Assembly: GCA_964558415.1 (NCBI GenBank)
Contig: CAZLDI010000005.1
Span: forward strand, 62,001-126,000
Reading direction: 5' to 3'
Length of the DNA stretch: 64,000 nucleotides
Source: CAZLDI01 sp964558415
GTDB lineage: Bacteria; Chloroflexota; Dehalococcoidia; SM23-28-2; RBG-16-64-32
Shown here: piece after piece, positions 42,489 through 52,107 of the stretch
Position numbering within the stretch: the stretch's first letter is position 1
Layout: every line of letters starts with the position of its first letter
Position numbers and translations under genes: made by a program
Notes under the pieces: generated by a model
Seen by the model: only the letters and a program-made list of their open reading frames with translations
The model's database searches: none
What the model was told of the DNA's origin: nothing

Positions 42489-43442
42489 ATGCAGAAAGCC
42501 ACAGCGCTACCCAGGGGGAGCGGTTTCTCACTCGGCGGTCACACCGTCCTGGAGTTCCGCTGGTTCGCCCTGTTCACAGCTATCGCGACGTACGGACTCA
42601 TTGTCTTGGGCGGCGTCGTCCGCGCCACCGATTCCGGCACCGCCTGCCCGGACTGGCCGCTCTGTCACGGACAGGTGATCCCCCCGTTCGAAACGAAGGT
42701 CCTGATCGAGTTTTCACACCGTCTTGTCGCCTCTGTCGTCGGTCTGCTGATTCTCATCACGGCCCTGTGGGCATGGCGGCGTTACCGCGAGCACCCCGTG
42801 ATGCCCAGAGCGGCGGTAACTGCGGCGCTGCTCCTCACCACTCAGGTGATCGTCGGTGGCGTGACGGTGGGGACAGAGACACAGGCTTCGGTCGTAGCGA
42901 TGCACCTCACTATCGCGCTGGGTCTGCTGGCCACGCTCATCACTATCGTTGTGGAGGCGTTCATCGTTGTGCTGCCCGGCGCCGCACGGGCGGGTTCGCA
43001 GGTCTCGCTGCTGGGTGTCACCGCGCTTATCGCCACGTTTGTACTCATCATCAGCGGCGCGTACGTCTCTCAGACCGGCGCTGGTCTCGCCTACCCGGAC
43101 TGGCCCCTTTTCGACGGGAAACTCGTCTCCGCGGGCGGCAGGCTGGCCGACCTGCACTACGCCCACCGCCTGATCGCGGCCACCGTGGGCGTCCTCCTGC
43201 TCACTTACGTTGCTCGCACCCTGCGCGGTCAAGGCGACCCACTGCTCCGGACGGCGCTCGTCTCCGCCTTCGGGCTATATGTCGCACAGGTGCTTCTGGG
43301 TGCTTCCAACATCTGGTTCGATCTGGCGACCTCGGTGCGCATTGCTCATCTGGCTCTGGCGTCCGCCCTCTGGGGCGTGCTAGTGTTCGGCGTGGCGTGG
43401 GCATCTCGCAGCTGGATGGAGAACGTGGAGGGTACTGCCTAG
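42489..43442 (+). CDS. ctaA: Haem A synthase (COX15/CtaA)
   Basis: 317 residues from ATG 42489. It oxidises haem O to haem A for cytochrome oxidase. Eight membrane segments are predicted, with the haem-ligand and active-site His in FSHRLVA, AMHLTIAL, YAHRLIAA and IAHLALA, and the Cys pair region ACPDWPLCHG between helices 1 and 2. A related GLAYPDWPLF lies in the second half, reflecting the internal duplication of the family. No Shine-Dalgarno is seen. It is followed by ctaB after 1 bp. Confidence 0.9.
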   Translation: MQKATALPRGSGFSLGGHTVLEFRWFALFTAIATYGLIVLGGVVRATDSGTACPDWPLCHGQVIPPFETKVLIEFSHRLVASVVGLLILITALWAWRRYREHPVMPRAAVTAALLLTTQVIVGGVTVGTETQASVVAMHLTIALGLLATLITIVVEAFIVVLPGAARAGSQVSLLGVTALIATFVLIISGAYVSQTGAGLAYPDWPLFDGKLVSAGGRLADLHYAHRLIAATVGVLLLTYVARTLRGQGDPLLRTALVSAFGLYVAQVLLGASNIWFDLATSVRIAHLALASALWGVLVFGVAWASRSWMENVEGTA

Positions 43443-43443
43443 A

Positions 43444-44349
43444 ATGCTGACTGTGGCGACGACAACGCGAGTTGCCCGCGATGCCCGCGAGACACTTCTC
43501 GCCTACGTTCGCCTGACGAAGCCGCGCATCGTCGCGCTGTTGGTGATCACCACCGTTCCAGCGATGATGCTCGCAGAGGGGGGCTTCCCGCCAGTCTGGC
43601 TGGTGCTCGCGACGGTACTCGGCGGCTCGGTCGTCGCCGGGGGCGCGAACGCGATGAATATGTACTTCGACCGCGACATCGATGGGCTGATGCTACGGAC
43701 TCGCGAACGGCCGCTGCCCGCCGGCCAGGTGGAGCCGGAGAGAGCGGCGTTGTTCGGCATGGTGCTGGGCGCAGCCGGGTTCGTCTTCATGAATTTGACC
43801 GTCAACCTGCTGGCCGCTTCCCTGACTATCGGCGCGTTCGCCTTCTACGTCGTCGTTTATACGTTGATCCTGAAACGCAACACACCGCACAACATCGTCA
43901 TCGGCGGGGCTGCGGGCGCGCTCCCACCAGTTATCGGCTGGGCAGCCGTCACGGGAGAGATCGCGCTGCCGGCTCTGTTCATGTTCGCTATCGTGACGCT
44001 CTGGACGCCCCCCCATTTCTGGGCGCTCTCCCTCAACTACAGCAGCGACTACAAGCGCGCCGGCGTGCCGATGCTGCCCGTGGTCGCCGGGCCGGAAGAG
44101 ACGAAGCGCCAGATGCTGCTGTACACCATCGGCCTGGTAGCCGTTTCGCTCGCCCTTGCCGTCTTCAGCGCACTAGGGCTGTTGTACGCAGTCTCGGCAA
44201 CAGCGTTGGGCGCCGGGTTCCTCTACTTCGCGGTACAGCTCTGGCTGGGTGGGTCAGCACGGTCGTCGACCACGCTATTTCGCTACTCTATCCTCTACCT
44301 CGGCCTGCTCTTCATAGCGATAGCCGCAGATGCCCTGGTGGATGGCTGA
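43444..44349 (+). CDS. ctaB: Protohaem IX farnesyltransferase (haem O synthase)
   Basis: 301 residues, ATG 43444 one base after ctaA. UbiA-family prenyltransferase with the two Asp-rich motifs: NAMNMYFDRDID and the second near YSSDYKRAGVPML. Nine membrane helices are expected. It adds a farnesyl group to haem B to give haem O, the substrate of ctaA. Part of the oxidase assembly operon. Confidence 0.95.
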   Translation: MLTVATTTRVARDARETLLAYVRLTKPRIVALLVITTVPAMMLAEGGFPPVWLVLATVLGGSVVAGGANAMNMYFDRDIDGLMLRTRERPLPAGQVEPERAALFGMVLGAAGFVFMNLTVNLLAASLTIGAFAFYVVVYTLILKRNTPHNIVIGGAAGALPPVIGWAAVTGEIALPALFMFAIVTLWTPPHFWALSLNYSSDYKRAGVPMLPVVAGPEETKRQMLLYTIGLVAVSLALAVFSALGLLYAVSATALGAGFLYFAVQLWLGGSARSSTTLFRYSILYLGLLFIAIAADALVDG

Positions 44350-44422
44350 TGTCCGCGGACTCAGTCGCGTTGACCCACCGCCGCGCCCTGCCACATCATA
44401 TCGTGCAGAATTGGCCTCATCG

Positions 44423-45274
44423 ATGACGCGAATCGCGAGATTCCTGGCGGCAAAGACGGCCGGCGCGCGCCGGCTTGCCCTGCCCGTTGCCTTGCTCTTC
44501 ACGCTGGCGCTGCTGGTTTCGGCGTGCGACACTGATACGCCCCAGAACACCTTCGATACGAAGGGGCCGGTGGCAGACAAACAGGCCGAACTCTTCTACC
44601 TGGCGATGTGGCCTGCCCTCGTCATCATGATTCTCGTTGAGGGTCTGCTGGTGCTGATGCTCCTGCGCTTCAGGCGGCGGGCCGGCGACAAGCTGCCGAA
44701 GCAGACACATGGCAACACCCCGCTGGAGATCGCCTGGACTATTGCGCCGGCGGTGCTGCTCTTGATCATCGGCGCCATCATGCTGCCGGCGATATTCGAC
44801 CTGGGACGCGCGCCTGCGGATGACGCCCTCAAGATCAAGGTCATCGGCCAGCAGTGGAACTGGACGTTCGAGTATACAGACATCAAGGACGCGGATGGGA
44901 ACCCGCTCAGCACGATACCCAGGCCGGGAACGCCCACGGAGTTCCATATACCTGTCGGCCGCGAGATCGGGTTCACGGTCACGGCGACAGACGTCATACA
45001 CAGCTTCTGGATTCCCAAGCTGGGAGGGAAACTGGACGCCATCCCCGGCGCCGGCCACGAGAACGTCATGTGGCTACGCGCCGACGAGCCCGGTTCCTAC
45101 TCCGGGCAGTGCGTGGAGCTCTGCGGGCTTGACCATGCGCTCATGAAGATGGTGGTTGTGGCGGAAAGCGAGGAGGACTTCAACGCCTGGGTGGCGGAGA
45201 TGCAGGCCGGAGTGGCCGCCGGGACCTCCGGCGCCGACCGCGACGCGCCAGCCGCGGTCGCAGCAGAGGAATAG
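44423..45274 (+). CDS. ctaC: Cytochrome c oxidase subunit II
   Basis: 283 residues from ATG 44423; an ORF start at 44330 overlaps ctaB and is less likely. The N-terminus is a lipoprotein signal ending in LLVSAC. Two membrane helices follow (about 52-78 and 95-115), then the CuA domain: the ligands lie in HSFWIPKLGG and CVELCGLDHALMKM, in the usual His, Cys-x3-Cys, His, Met order. It takes electrons from cytochrome c and passes them to subunit I. A haem c domain is not present, so electrons come from a separate donor. Confidence 0.95.
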   Translation: MTRIARFLAAKTAGARRLALPVALLFTLALLVSACDTDTPQNTFDTKGPVADKQAELFYLAMWPALVIMILVEGLLVLMLLRFRRRAGDKLPKQTHGNTPLEIAWTIAPAVLLLIIGAIMLPAIFDLGRAPADDALKIKVIGQQWNWTFEYTDIKDADGNPLSTIPRPGTPTEFHIPVGREIGFTVTATDVIHSFWIPKLGGKLDAIPGAGHENVMWLRADEPGSYSGQCVELCGLDHALMKMVVVAESEEDFNAWVAEMQAGVAAGTSGADRDAPAAVAAEE

Positions 45275-45276
45275 GT

Positions 45277-47196
45277 ATGGCAACGGTCTTCGAACCCGGA
45301 CAACCCACCGTGGTCGGCGCGCTTGCCGGCGTGCGCGCAGCCGCCGAAAAGCAGTACAGCATCTGGAGCTGGATAGCGACCGTCGACCACAAGCGGATCG
45401 GCGTCATGTACGGCGTCTCCGCGTTCTTGTTTTTTCTTCTCGGGGGAGTGGAGGCGCTCCTCCTCCGCGCGCAGCTGGCCGTGCCGAACGGCGACGTCCT
45501 GAATGCGGACCAGTACAACCGCCTGCTCACGATGCATGGGACGACGATGGTCTTCATGGTTGTCATGCCGATGAGCGCAGCGTTTTTCAACCTCATGACG
45601 CCGCTGATGATCGGCGCGCGAGATGTGGCGTTCCCGCGGCTCAACGCTTTCAGCTACTGGGTGTTCCTGGCCGGGGGCTTATTTATGAACGCCAGCTTCT
45701 TCACCGGCGATATCTTCGGTGGCGAGCTAGGCGCGCCGGATGCCGGCTGGTTCGGCTACTCCCCGCTGACCTCCAAGACGTTCTCGCCAGACCACGGCGT
45801 TGACTTCTGGGCGCTGGGTCTTCAGATGCTGGGCGTGGCCTCGCTGGCGGGAGGCTTCAACTTTATCGTTACGATCCTCAACATGCGCGCGCCCGGCATG
45901 ACCCTGTTCCGCATGCCGCTATTCGTCTGGATGACCCTGGTCACGTCGTTTCTCCTCATCTTCGCGATGCCGATAATCGCCGTCGCCCTGTTCGAACTGG
46001 AGTTCGACCGCCTCTTCGGAGCGAACTTCTTCAACACGGACAAGGGGGGCAGCCCGCTCCTCTGGCAGCACATGTTCTGGCTCTTCGGCCACCCGGAGGT
46101 GTACATCCTGATCCTGCCGGCCATGGGCATCGTTTCGGAAGTGTTGCCAACGTTCTCCCGGAAACCACTGTTTGGGTACCCGTTCGTCGTCTTTTCCGGC
46201 GTCGCCATCGCCTTCATGAGCTGGGGCGTCTGGGCGCACCACATGTACACCGTCGGCCTGGGCACGGTGGCCAACTCAGCGTTCGGCATTTCGACGATCC
46301 TGATCGGTGTACCTACCGGCGTGAAGATCTTCAACTGGATGGCGACGCTCTGGGGCGGATCGATCCGCTTGACGGCGCCGTTGATGTTCGCCGTCGGCTT
46401 CGTCGCGATGTTCACGATCGGCGGGCTGAGCGGCATCACGCACTCCATGGTGCCCTCCGATTACCAGCAGCAAGACACGTATTACGTCGTCGCGCACTTC
46501 CATTATGTCCTGTTCGGCGGCGCCATATTCGGACTCTTCGCCGGCGCTTACTACTGGTTCCCCAAGTTCACCGGTAGGCTGATGCACGATGGCTGGGGCC
46601 ACGTCCAGTTCTGGCTGATGATGATCGGCTTCAACCTCACGTTCTTCCCCATGCATATGTCAGGGCTGCTGGGAATGCCGCGTCGGATCTCGACGTATTC
46701 GGATGGTCAGGGCTGGGACCTCTGGAACATGATGTCCACCACCGGTGCGGTCGTCATCGCGCTGTCGATGGTCGTGTTCATGGCCAACTTCATCATCAGC
46801 CTCCGGCGCGGCGAGAAGTCCGGCAACGACCCGTGGGACGGCCGCACGCTCGAATGGTCGATCCCCTCGCCGCCGCCGCACTATAACTTCCGGGAGATCC
46901 CCACTGTTCACGGGCTGGATGACTTCTGGCACCAGAAATACGCGGAGGACGCTCAGGGTAACCCGGTACCGGTGGTCGCCGGCGCTTCTGCCGAAGAAGA
47001 GGATGAGCACGAGGGCCATGGCATTCACATGCCCTCGCCGTCTTACTTCCCGCTCATCGCCGCGCTGGGCCTGCCGATCATCGCGTCCGGCTTGATCTAC
47101 GACTACGCGCTCGTCGCCGTTGGCGTTGTGGTTTTGTTCGTGGGCATCTATGGATGGGCGCTGGAGCCGGCGACCGAGGACGAGGAAGGGCACTAA
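45277..47196 (+). CDS. ctaD: Cytochrome c oxidase subunit I
   Basis: 639 residues from ATG 45277. Haem a, haem a3 and CuB ligands are present: MHGTTM, GHPEVYILILP (with the Tyr linked to CuB His), AHHMYTVG and VVAHFHYVLFGG. It reduces oxygen to water and pumps protons. The C-terminal extension has an acidic, His-rich stretch near EEEDEHEGHGIH, then two more hydrophobic segments. The next gene begins at the last base of this one, in a TAATG overlap. Confidence 0.97.
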   Translation: MATVFEPGQPTVVGALAGVRAAAEKQYSIWSWIATVDHKRIGVMYGVSAFLFFLLGGVEALLLRAQLAVPNGDVLNADQYNRLLTMHGTTMVFMVVMPMSAAFFNLMTPLMIGARDVAFPRLNAFSYWVFLAGGLFMNASFFTGDIFGGELGAPDAGWFGYSPLTSKTFSPDHGVDFWALGLQMLGVASLAGGFNFIVTILNMRAPGMTLFRMPLFVWMTLVTSFLLIFAMPIIAVALFELEFDRLFGANFFNTDKGGSPLLWQHMFWLFGHPEVYILILPAMGIVSEVLPTFSRKPLFGYPFVVFSGVAIAFMSWGVWAHHMYTVGLGTVANSAFGISTILIGVPTGVKIFNWMATLWGGSIRLTAPLMFAVGFVAMFTIGGLSGITHSMVPSDYQQQDTYYVVAHFHYVLFGGAIFGLFAGAYYWFPKFTGRLMHDGWGHVQFWLMMIGFNLTFFPMHMSGLLGMPRRISTYSDGQGWDLWNMMSTTGAVVIALSMVVFMANFIISLRRGEKSGNDPWDGRTLEWSIPSPPPHYNFREIPTVHGLDDFWHQKYAEDAQGNPVPVVAGASAEEEDEHEGHGIHMPSPSYFPLIAALGLPIIASGLIYDYALVAVGVVVLFVGIYGWALEPATEDEEGH

Positions 47197-47837
47197 TGGC
47201 CCAGGCGGTCGCCACCGGACACTCCCTGGAGACATCCACGGGGCTCGACAACCGGAAGCTGCTGATGTGGCTCTTCCTGGGATCGGAATGTCTGTTCTTC
47301 GGCTCGCTGATCGCAGCCTATCTGCTTTACCGCGGCCAGGACGCGGCCGGGCTCGTGGTGCCGCCCTGTCCGACCGACTGCACCACGGCGGATGGGGTGG
47401 TCCACAAGGGGCTTTTCGACATCCCGTTCACCTCCGTCAGCGCCTTTCAGTTGCTGATGAGCAGCGTGACGATGGTGCTGGCGCTCGCGGCGATTCAGCG
47501 AGGCAACATACGCGGCATGCGCCTGTGGTTGTTCGCGACCGCGCTTCTCGGTTCACTGTTCGTCGCGGGCCAGGCGTACGAGTTCACTCAGTTTTACCAC
47601 GAGGGCTTGACGCTGGAGACCAATCTGTTCGGAACGACGTTCTTTGTCCTGACGGGATTCCACGGCGCGCACGTGACGATAGGCATCGTGATCCTGCTCT
47701 CTCTCTTCGCCTGGTCTTTGCAGGGGAAGCTGACGCAGGAGAAGAGCTTGAACGTTGAGCTCGCCGGCCTGTACTGGCACTTTGTTGATATCGTATGGAT
47801 TGTGATCTTCACGCTGGTCTACCTGATCCAGCCGTAA
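47196..47837 (+). CDS. ctaE: Cytochrome c oxidase subunit III
   Basis: 213 residues from ATG 47196, overlapping the subunit I stop by one base. Five or so helices are predicted, with the family signatures GSECLFFGSLIAAYLLYR, TGFHGAHVTIG and YWHFVDIVWIVIFTLVYL. A short ungapped insertion of about 20 residues containing two Cys (VVPPCPTDCTT) lies between the first two helices. It stabilises subunit I. Co-translated with subunit I. Confidence 0.95.
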   Translation: MAQAVATGHSLETSTGLDNRKLLMWLFLGSECLFFGSLIAAYLLYRGQDAAGLVVPPCPTDCTTADGVVHKGLFDIPFTSVSAFQLLMSSVTMVLALAAIQRGNIRGMRLWLFATALLGSLFVAGQAYEFTQFYHEGLTLETNLFGTTFFVLTGFHGAHVTIGIVILLSLFAWSLQGKLTQEKSLNVELAGLYWHFVDIVWIVIFTLVYLIQP

Positions 47838-47853
47838 AGCAGAGGATGAGACG

Positions 47854-48207
47854 ATGACGCTGGCCGAATACCGCAAGAGCAAAGAGGCGCCCCACGCGGA
47901 ATCGGCGCACGATGCCGGCGCGCATGCGGAGCGCCACCCGGACGCGCTGGAGTACGCCAAAATCGGCACGGTGCTGGGCATCATCACCGCGATCGAGATA
48001 GCGATCTACTACCTGGGCCTTTCGCACACCGCGCTGGTGCTCTTTCTACTGGCCCTCTCCGCCATCAAGTTCAGCATGGTGGTCCTCTGGTTTATGCACC
48101 TGAAGTTCGACCACCGCCTCTTCTCCAGCATGTTCCTGATCGGCCTGGTCCTCGCTATGATCATTTTCACCATTGCCCTCTCCACTATCGGGGGCAAGCT
48201 CGTCTAG
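47854..48207 (+). CDS. ctaF: Cytochrome c oxidase subunit IV, prokaryotic type
   Basis: 117 residues. A polar, His-rich N-terminus is followed by three helices, the middle one carrying KFSMVVLWFMHLKFD, typical of the small caa3-oxidase subunit IV (COX4_pro). It assists assembly or stability of the enzyme. It lies 16 bp after subunit III in the same operon. Confidence 0.9.
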   Translation: MTLAEYRKSKEAPHAESAHDAGAHAERHPDALEYAKIGTVLGIITAIEIAIYYLGLSHTALVLFLLALSAIKFSMVVLWFMHLKFDHRLFSSMFLIGLVLAMIIFTIALSTIGGKLV

Positions 48208-48330
48208 GCGATGGGAAATGCGCAATCGGCAATTGGGAAGACCTCCCGCCGCACGTATCTTAGCAACCTTACTTCGCCGGTCGCCCGCTAGCCACGGTAC
48301 GAGTCCGCTCCACGCCGTGCGAGGCGGTGT

Positions 48331-49200
48331 ATGACTCTCTTCGAAGATATCGGCGGCCACGAGTGGCTGGACTGGCACCTCCACCTGGACGTCGTACTGC
48401 TCTGCGTTGGCCTCGTGCTCGCATATTTGTGGGCGATCAGCAACCTTCGTCCGCGGATATCCGACGCGGGGCGAGTCCGAAGCTCCCAGCAGGTGTTGTT
48501 CTTCAGCGGCGTCGCGACGATCTACGTCGCCACCGGCACGCCGCTACACGACCTGAGCGAGAACTACCTGCTGAGCGCGCACATGGTGCAGCACCTGCTC
48601 CTGACGCTCGTCGCGCCCCCGCTGATCATCGCCGGGGTGCCCGGCTGGCTCTGGGAAGCGATGCTCGGCGGGCGGCGCGTACTGCCTCTGGCGAAGGTCG
48701 CGCTGCATCCCCTGGTCGCCTTCGGCTTCTTCAACTTCATGCTCGTCCTCACGCACCTGCCGCATGTCGTGGACTACGCGCTGCAGGAGCACTGGTTCCA
48801 CTTCCTCGTGCACGGGGCGCTCGTATCGTCAGCGCTGATGATGTGGTGGCCTATCGTCGGCGGCTTGCCACGCCTGCCGCGCCTGGCGGACCCGCTTCAG
48901 ATGGGTTACATGTTCGTGCAGTCGCTGCTGCCGGCGGTCATCGCTTCGTTCATCACGTTCTCCCGTACGGCGGTCTATGACTTCTACGAAGCAGCGCCGC
49001 GCATCTGGGGTCTGAGCGCGGTGGAGGACCAGCAGATAGGGGGCGGCTTGATGAAGCTCACCGGCACGCTGATCCTCTGGAGCTTCATCGCCGTCGCCTT
49101 CTTCCGCTGGTACGAGCGCGATCAACGCGCGGACCAGGAGCCACGCTGGTCCGACGTGGAGGCCGAGCTGCAGGAGATGGGGATCAGCGAGCGGCGGTAG
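48331..49200 (+). CDS. ctaG: Cytochrome c oxidase assembly protein CtaG (caa3 type)
   Basis: 289 residues. Seven hydrophobic segments, with the family motifs HMVQHLLLTLVAPPLI and the His pairs near FVQSLLPAVIASF. This CtaG family supports copper insertion in caa3 oxidases of Gram-positives and relatives, and is not the Cox11-type CtaG. It ends 7 bp before the convergent cupredoxin gene. A 123-bp gap separates it from subunit IV and holds no clear promoter. Confidence 0.9.
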   Translation: MTLFEDIGGHEWLDWHLHLDVVLLCVGLVLAYLWAISNLRPRISDAGRVRSSQQVLFFSGVATIYVATGTPLHDLSENYLLSAHMVQHLLLTLVAPPLIIAGVPGWLWEAMLGGRRVLPLAKVALHPLVAFGFFNFMLVLTHLPHVVDYALQEHWFHFLVHGALVSSALMMWWPIVGGLPRLPRLADPLQMGYMFVQSLLPAVIASFITFSRTAVYDFYEAAPRIWGLSAVEDQQIGGGLMKLTGTLILWSFIAVAFFRWYERDQRADQEPRWSDVEAELQEMGISERR

Positions 49201-49207
49201 GCGCCGT

Positions 49208-50224
49208 TTACTTGACTTCGATCGTCCCGGTCATCACGGCCGGGTGGAAGTCGCAGCGGAAGTCGTACGCGCCCGGCTCCGCGATCAGGATCGCGATCGT
49301 GGCGGTCTTCCCCGCGCGCACCTGACCCGGGTCGGAGCACGGGTCATCGTCCGCCGGGTCGCAGAGGTCCGTGTCGTAGGAGCCCTCGCCGGCCACGTGA
49401 AGGTTGTGGATGCTGCTTCCGTCATTGGTGATCTCGAAGGTGGTCTCCTTGCCGGCCGTCACGGCGATCGTCGGCTCCCGTTCGCCGCCGAACTCGAAGA
49501 AGTTGTCACCCAGCACGATCGTGTCGCCGCCGCCCGGCGAGGGCGATTCCCCAGGGGAAGGTTCCTCGGCGCCTGGCTCTTGCACCGCCTCCCCTGCGTC
49601 CTCCTCTGAGACTGCCCAGATTGCGCCGCCCGCGAGCAGCGCGGCGGCGAGCACCACTACAGCGCCGATCTGCGCGCCGGAGACCTTCTGGTTGCTGGCC
49701 AGATATGTCGCGATAAGCAAAACGCCGATCGAGATGCCGGCCGCGAGCGCGACCGCTCCATCGCCGGAGATCTCCAGGTAGACTCGCGAGAGCCCATAGA
49801 CCACGAGCAATATGAAGGCGAGCACGCCGATTGGTATCAGCACCGGCAGCAGCACCCGCGAGCGCACGGCAGCCTGCGCCTCGATGTGCGCGAATGAAGA
49901 CTCTGTGCGCAACGCCTCCATGTCCAGCACCTGCAGGCTGTCCGGCACTGTCACGCGACCGTGCTGGCGCACAATCGCGGCGACGCTCGGCTCGCCGGTT
50001 TCGTAGCGCACAAGGCTGGCGTCGTCAGCCCAGCGCGTCTCGACGACGACGAGGACGTTGCCCTCGGGGTTGATCGAGCGCGTGATGCGCAGGTCGCGGA
50101 AGCCGCCTTGTTGTTTGAGGAAGTTGCGGTGCTCGTCCAGCTCGGAGAGCAGTCCGCCGGAGCCGGAGGCCGCCTCCAACTGCGAGGCTTCTATCTGGAC
50201 GAGGACTGTCTGAATATACTCCAT
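49208..50224 (-). CDS. Dimeric alpha-beta barrel / membrane / cupredoxin fusion protein
   Basis: 338 residues. Residues about 1-105 look like a dimeric alpha-beta barrel (antibiotic biosynthesis monooxygenase-like) with EYIQTVLVQIEAS and LVVVETRWADDAS. Three membrane helices follow (about 122-143, 153-170 and 178-200), then a Pro/Ser/Glu linker and a C-terminal cupredoxin domain (about 235-338) with copper ligands in IHNLH and RCDFHPAVM. Near the oxidase it may carry electrons or copper to CuA. The order barrel-membrane-cupredoxin is unusual. It is convergent with ctaG. Confidence 0.75.
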   Translation of the reverse strand: MEYIQTVLVQIEASQLEAASGSGGLLSELDEHRNFLKQQGGFRDLRITRSINPEGNVLVVVETRWADDASLVRYETGEPSVAAIVRQHGRVTVPDSLQVLDMEALRTESSFAHIEAQAAVRSRVLLPVLIPIGVLAFILLVVYGLSRVYLEISGDGAVALAAGISIGVLLIATYLASNQKVSGAQIGAVVVLAAALLAGGAIWAVSEEDAGEAVQEPGAEEPSPGESPSPGGGDTIVLGDNFFEFGGEREPTIAVTAGKETTFEITNDGSSIHNLHVAGEGSYDTDLCDPADDDPCSDPGQVRAGKTATIAILIAEPGAYDFRCDFHPAVMTGTIEVK

Positions 50225-50251
50225 GCGGGGTTTGAAACTCCGCTTGTAATG

Positions 50252-50279
50252 GTTATCACAAGCGGAAACTGGGGGTCAA
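50252..50279 (-). promoter_or_regulatory. Promoter for the cupredoxin fusion gene
   Basis: On the minus strand TTGACC (50274-50279, 5 of 6) and GATAAC (50252-50257, 4 of 6) with 16 bp between and a TG dinucleotide before the -10. About 20-30 bp to ATG 50224. Confidence 0.55.
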
Positions 50280-50383
50280 GCAATCGGCCCTCAAGGTGTA
50301 AGCTGAAGCTTGAACACCCCGCGCCGCTGGTGCGGTTCCGCGGCCGATGGTAGATTAAGTGTAGGAGATACACTAACTCACTC

Positions 50384-52090
50384 ATGAAGTCCCTTCGAAT
50401 CGGCCTGGCTCAGATCAACACGACCGTCGGCGACCTCGACGGCAACATCCAGAAAGTGCGGGAGTACGTCGCGCGCGCCCGCGACCTCGGCGTGGAAGTG
50501 GTGTCGTTTCCGGAGCTCACGGTCACGGGCTACCCACCGGAAGATCTCCTGCTGCGCGCGGCGTTTATAGACGACAACCTGAAGGCCCTGAAGGAGTTCG
50601 TTCAGGGCTGCGCCGGCATCACCGCTGTTGTGGGATTCGTAGATCGCGACGAAGCGGGGATCTACAACGCGGCGGCGGTCATCCACGACGGCCGGCTCGC
50701 GTCTGTGTGCCGTAAGCAGCGACTGCCGAACTACGGCGTCTTCGATGAGCTGCGCTACTTCAAGGCAGGCGATCAGTTCCCCGTCTACACTATCGCCGGC
50801 GTCCCCGTTGGGGTGAACATCTGCGAGGACATCTGGTACCCCGGCGATCCTACAGAGACACAGGCGAACGCCGGAGCGCGGGTGATCGTCAATATCAACG
50901 GCTCGCCCTACCACGCCGGCAAGCGCCGCTTCCGCGAGGAGATGCTGGCGCAACGCGCCCGCGACTATGGCGTCTACGTGTGCTACACCAACCAGGTGGG
51001 CGGCCAGGACGAGCTGGTGTTCGACGGCGGATCGATGGTGCTGGCGCCGGACGGAGCGCTTCTGGCGCGGGCGCCGATGTTCGAGGAAGACCTGCTGGTG
51101 GTGGACCTTGACCTGGGTCAACGGCGCAAAGGGTCCGGGGGTCAACCGGACGTGCGCCGTGTGTCGCTGAGCGGGGCTTCGTCGGCTGCGGACAAGCCGC
51201 CGCTGGAGCGCCGTGTGGCCCCGGAGCTGGGAGAGGAAGCGGAGGTGTACGCGGCGCTGGTTACCGGCACGCGCGACTATCTGCGTAAGACGGGCTTTGC
51301 GAAGGCGCTGGTCGCACTCTCAGGAGGCATCGACTCCAGTCTCGTCGCCGCGATCGCCGTCGATGCGCTCGGTGCTGAGAACGTGCACGGCGTCGGCATG
51401 CCCTCCCGCTACTCTTCGGAGGGCAGCATCAGCGATGCGCGTGCGCTTGCGGACAACCTGGGGATCGGCCTGACGATCATTCCGATCGAGCCGGCGCACG
51501 CCGCGTACCTGGAGATGCTTGAGGCGCCGTTCGCCGGGTTCGGGTACGCGGAAGCCGGCGTGGCTGAGGAGAACATGCAGTCGCGCGTACGGGGCAACGT
51601 GATCATGGCGCTCTCCAATCGGCTCGGCTGGATTGTGCTGACAACCGGCAACAAGAGCGAGTTTGCCACCGGTTACGCGACCCTTTACGGCGACATGTCG
51701 GGCGGCTTCGCGGTGATCAAGGACGTGCCGAAGACGCTTGTGTACCGGCTGGCGCGCCACCGCAACTCGGTCGGTGCCCGGCCCCTGATTCCGGAGGCGG
51801 TGCTCGCCAAGCCCCCGTCCGCTGAACTGAAGCCGGGGCAGCTGGACCAGGACACTTTGCCGCCTTACGACGTGCTGGACGGCATCATCGAGGCCTACGT
51901 GGAGGAGGACCGCAGTGTGCAACAGATTGTGGCGATGGGTTACGATTACGCGACGGTCGTGCGCGTCGTGCAGATGATCGATCGCAATGAGTACAAACGC
52001 AGGCAGGCGCCGCCCGGCGTAAAGATCACGCCGAAGGCGTTCGGCCGCGACCGCCGCCTGCCCATCGCGAATCGGTATAAGAGCCGGTAG
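50384..52090 (+). CDS. nadE: NAD+ synthase, glutamine-hydrolysing
   Basis: 568 residues, the normal glutamine-dependent NadE length. The N-terminal carbon-nitrogen hydrolase domain (about 1-270) carries the triad in FPELTVTGY (Glu), KQRLPNYG (Lys) and GVNICEDIWYPG (Cys). The C-terminal synthetase has the ATP PPi-loop LSGGIDSSLV and the NAD-substrate loop near NKSEFATGYATLYGDMSGG. It converts nicotinic acid adenine dinucleotide to NAD. A GGAG lies 16 bp before the ATG, rather far. Confidence 0.97.
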   Translation: MKSLRIGLAQINTTVGDLDGNIQKVREYVARARDLGVEVVSFPELTVTGYPPEDLLLRAAFIDDNLKALKEFVQGCAGITAVVGFVDRDEAGIYNAAAVIHDGRLASVCRKQRLPNYGVFDELRYFKAGDQFPVYTIAGVPVGVNICEDIWYPGDPTETQANAGARVIVNINGSPYHAGKRRFREEMLAQRARDYGVYVCYTNQVGGQDELVFDGGSMVLAPDGALLARAPMFEEDLLVVDLDLGQRRKGSGGQPDVRRVSLSGASSAADKPPLERRVAPELGEEAEVYAALVTGTRDYLRKTGFAKALVALSGGIDSSLVAAIAVDALGAENVHGVGMPSRYSSEGSISDARALADNLGIGLTIIPIEPAHAAYLEMLEAPFAGFGYAEAGVAEENMQSRVRGNVIMALSNRLGWIVLTTGNKSEFATGYATLYGDMSGGFAVIKDVPKTLVYRLARHRNSVGARPLIPEAVLAKPPSAELKPGQLDQDTLPPYDVLDGIIEAYVEEDRSVQQIVAMGYDYATVVRVVQMIDRNEYKRRQAPPGVKITPKAFGRDRRLPIANRYKSR

Positions 52091-52107
52091 CTCAGGCCCT
52101 TTGCGTT

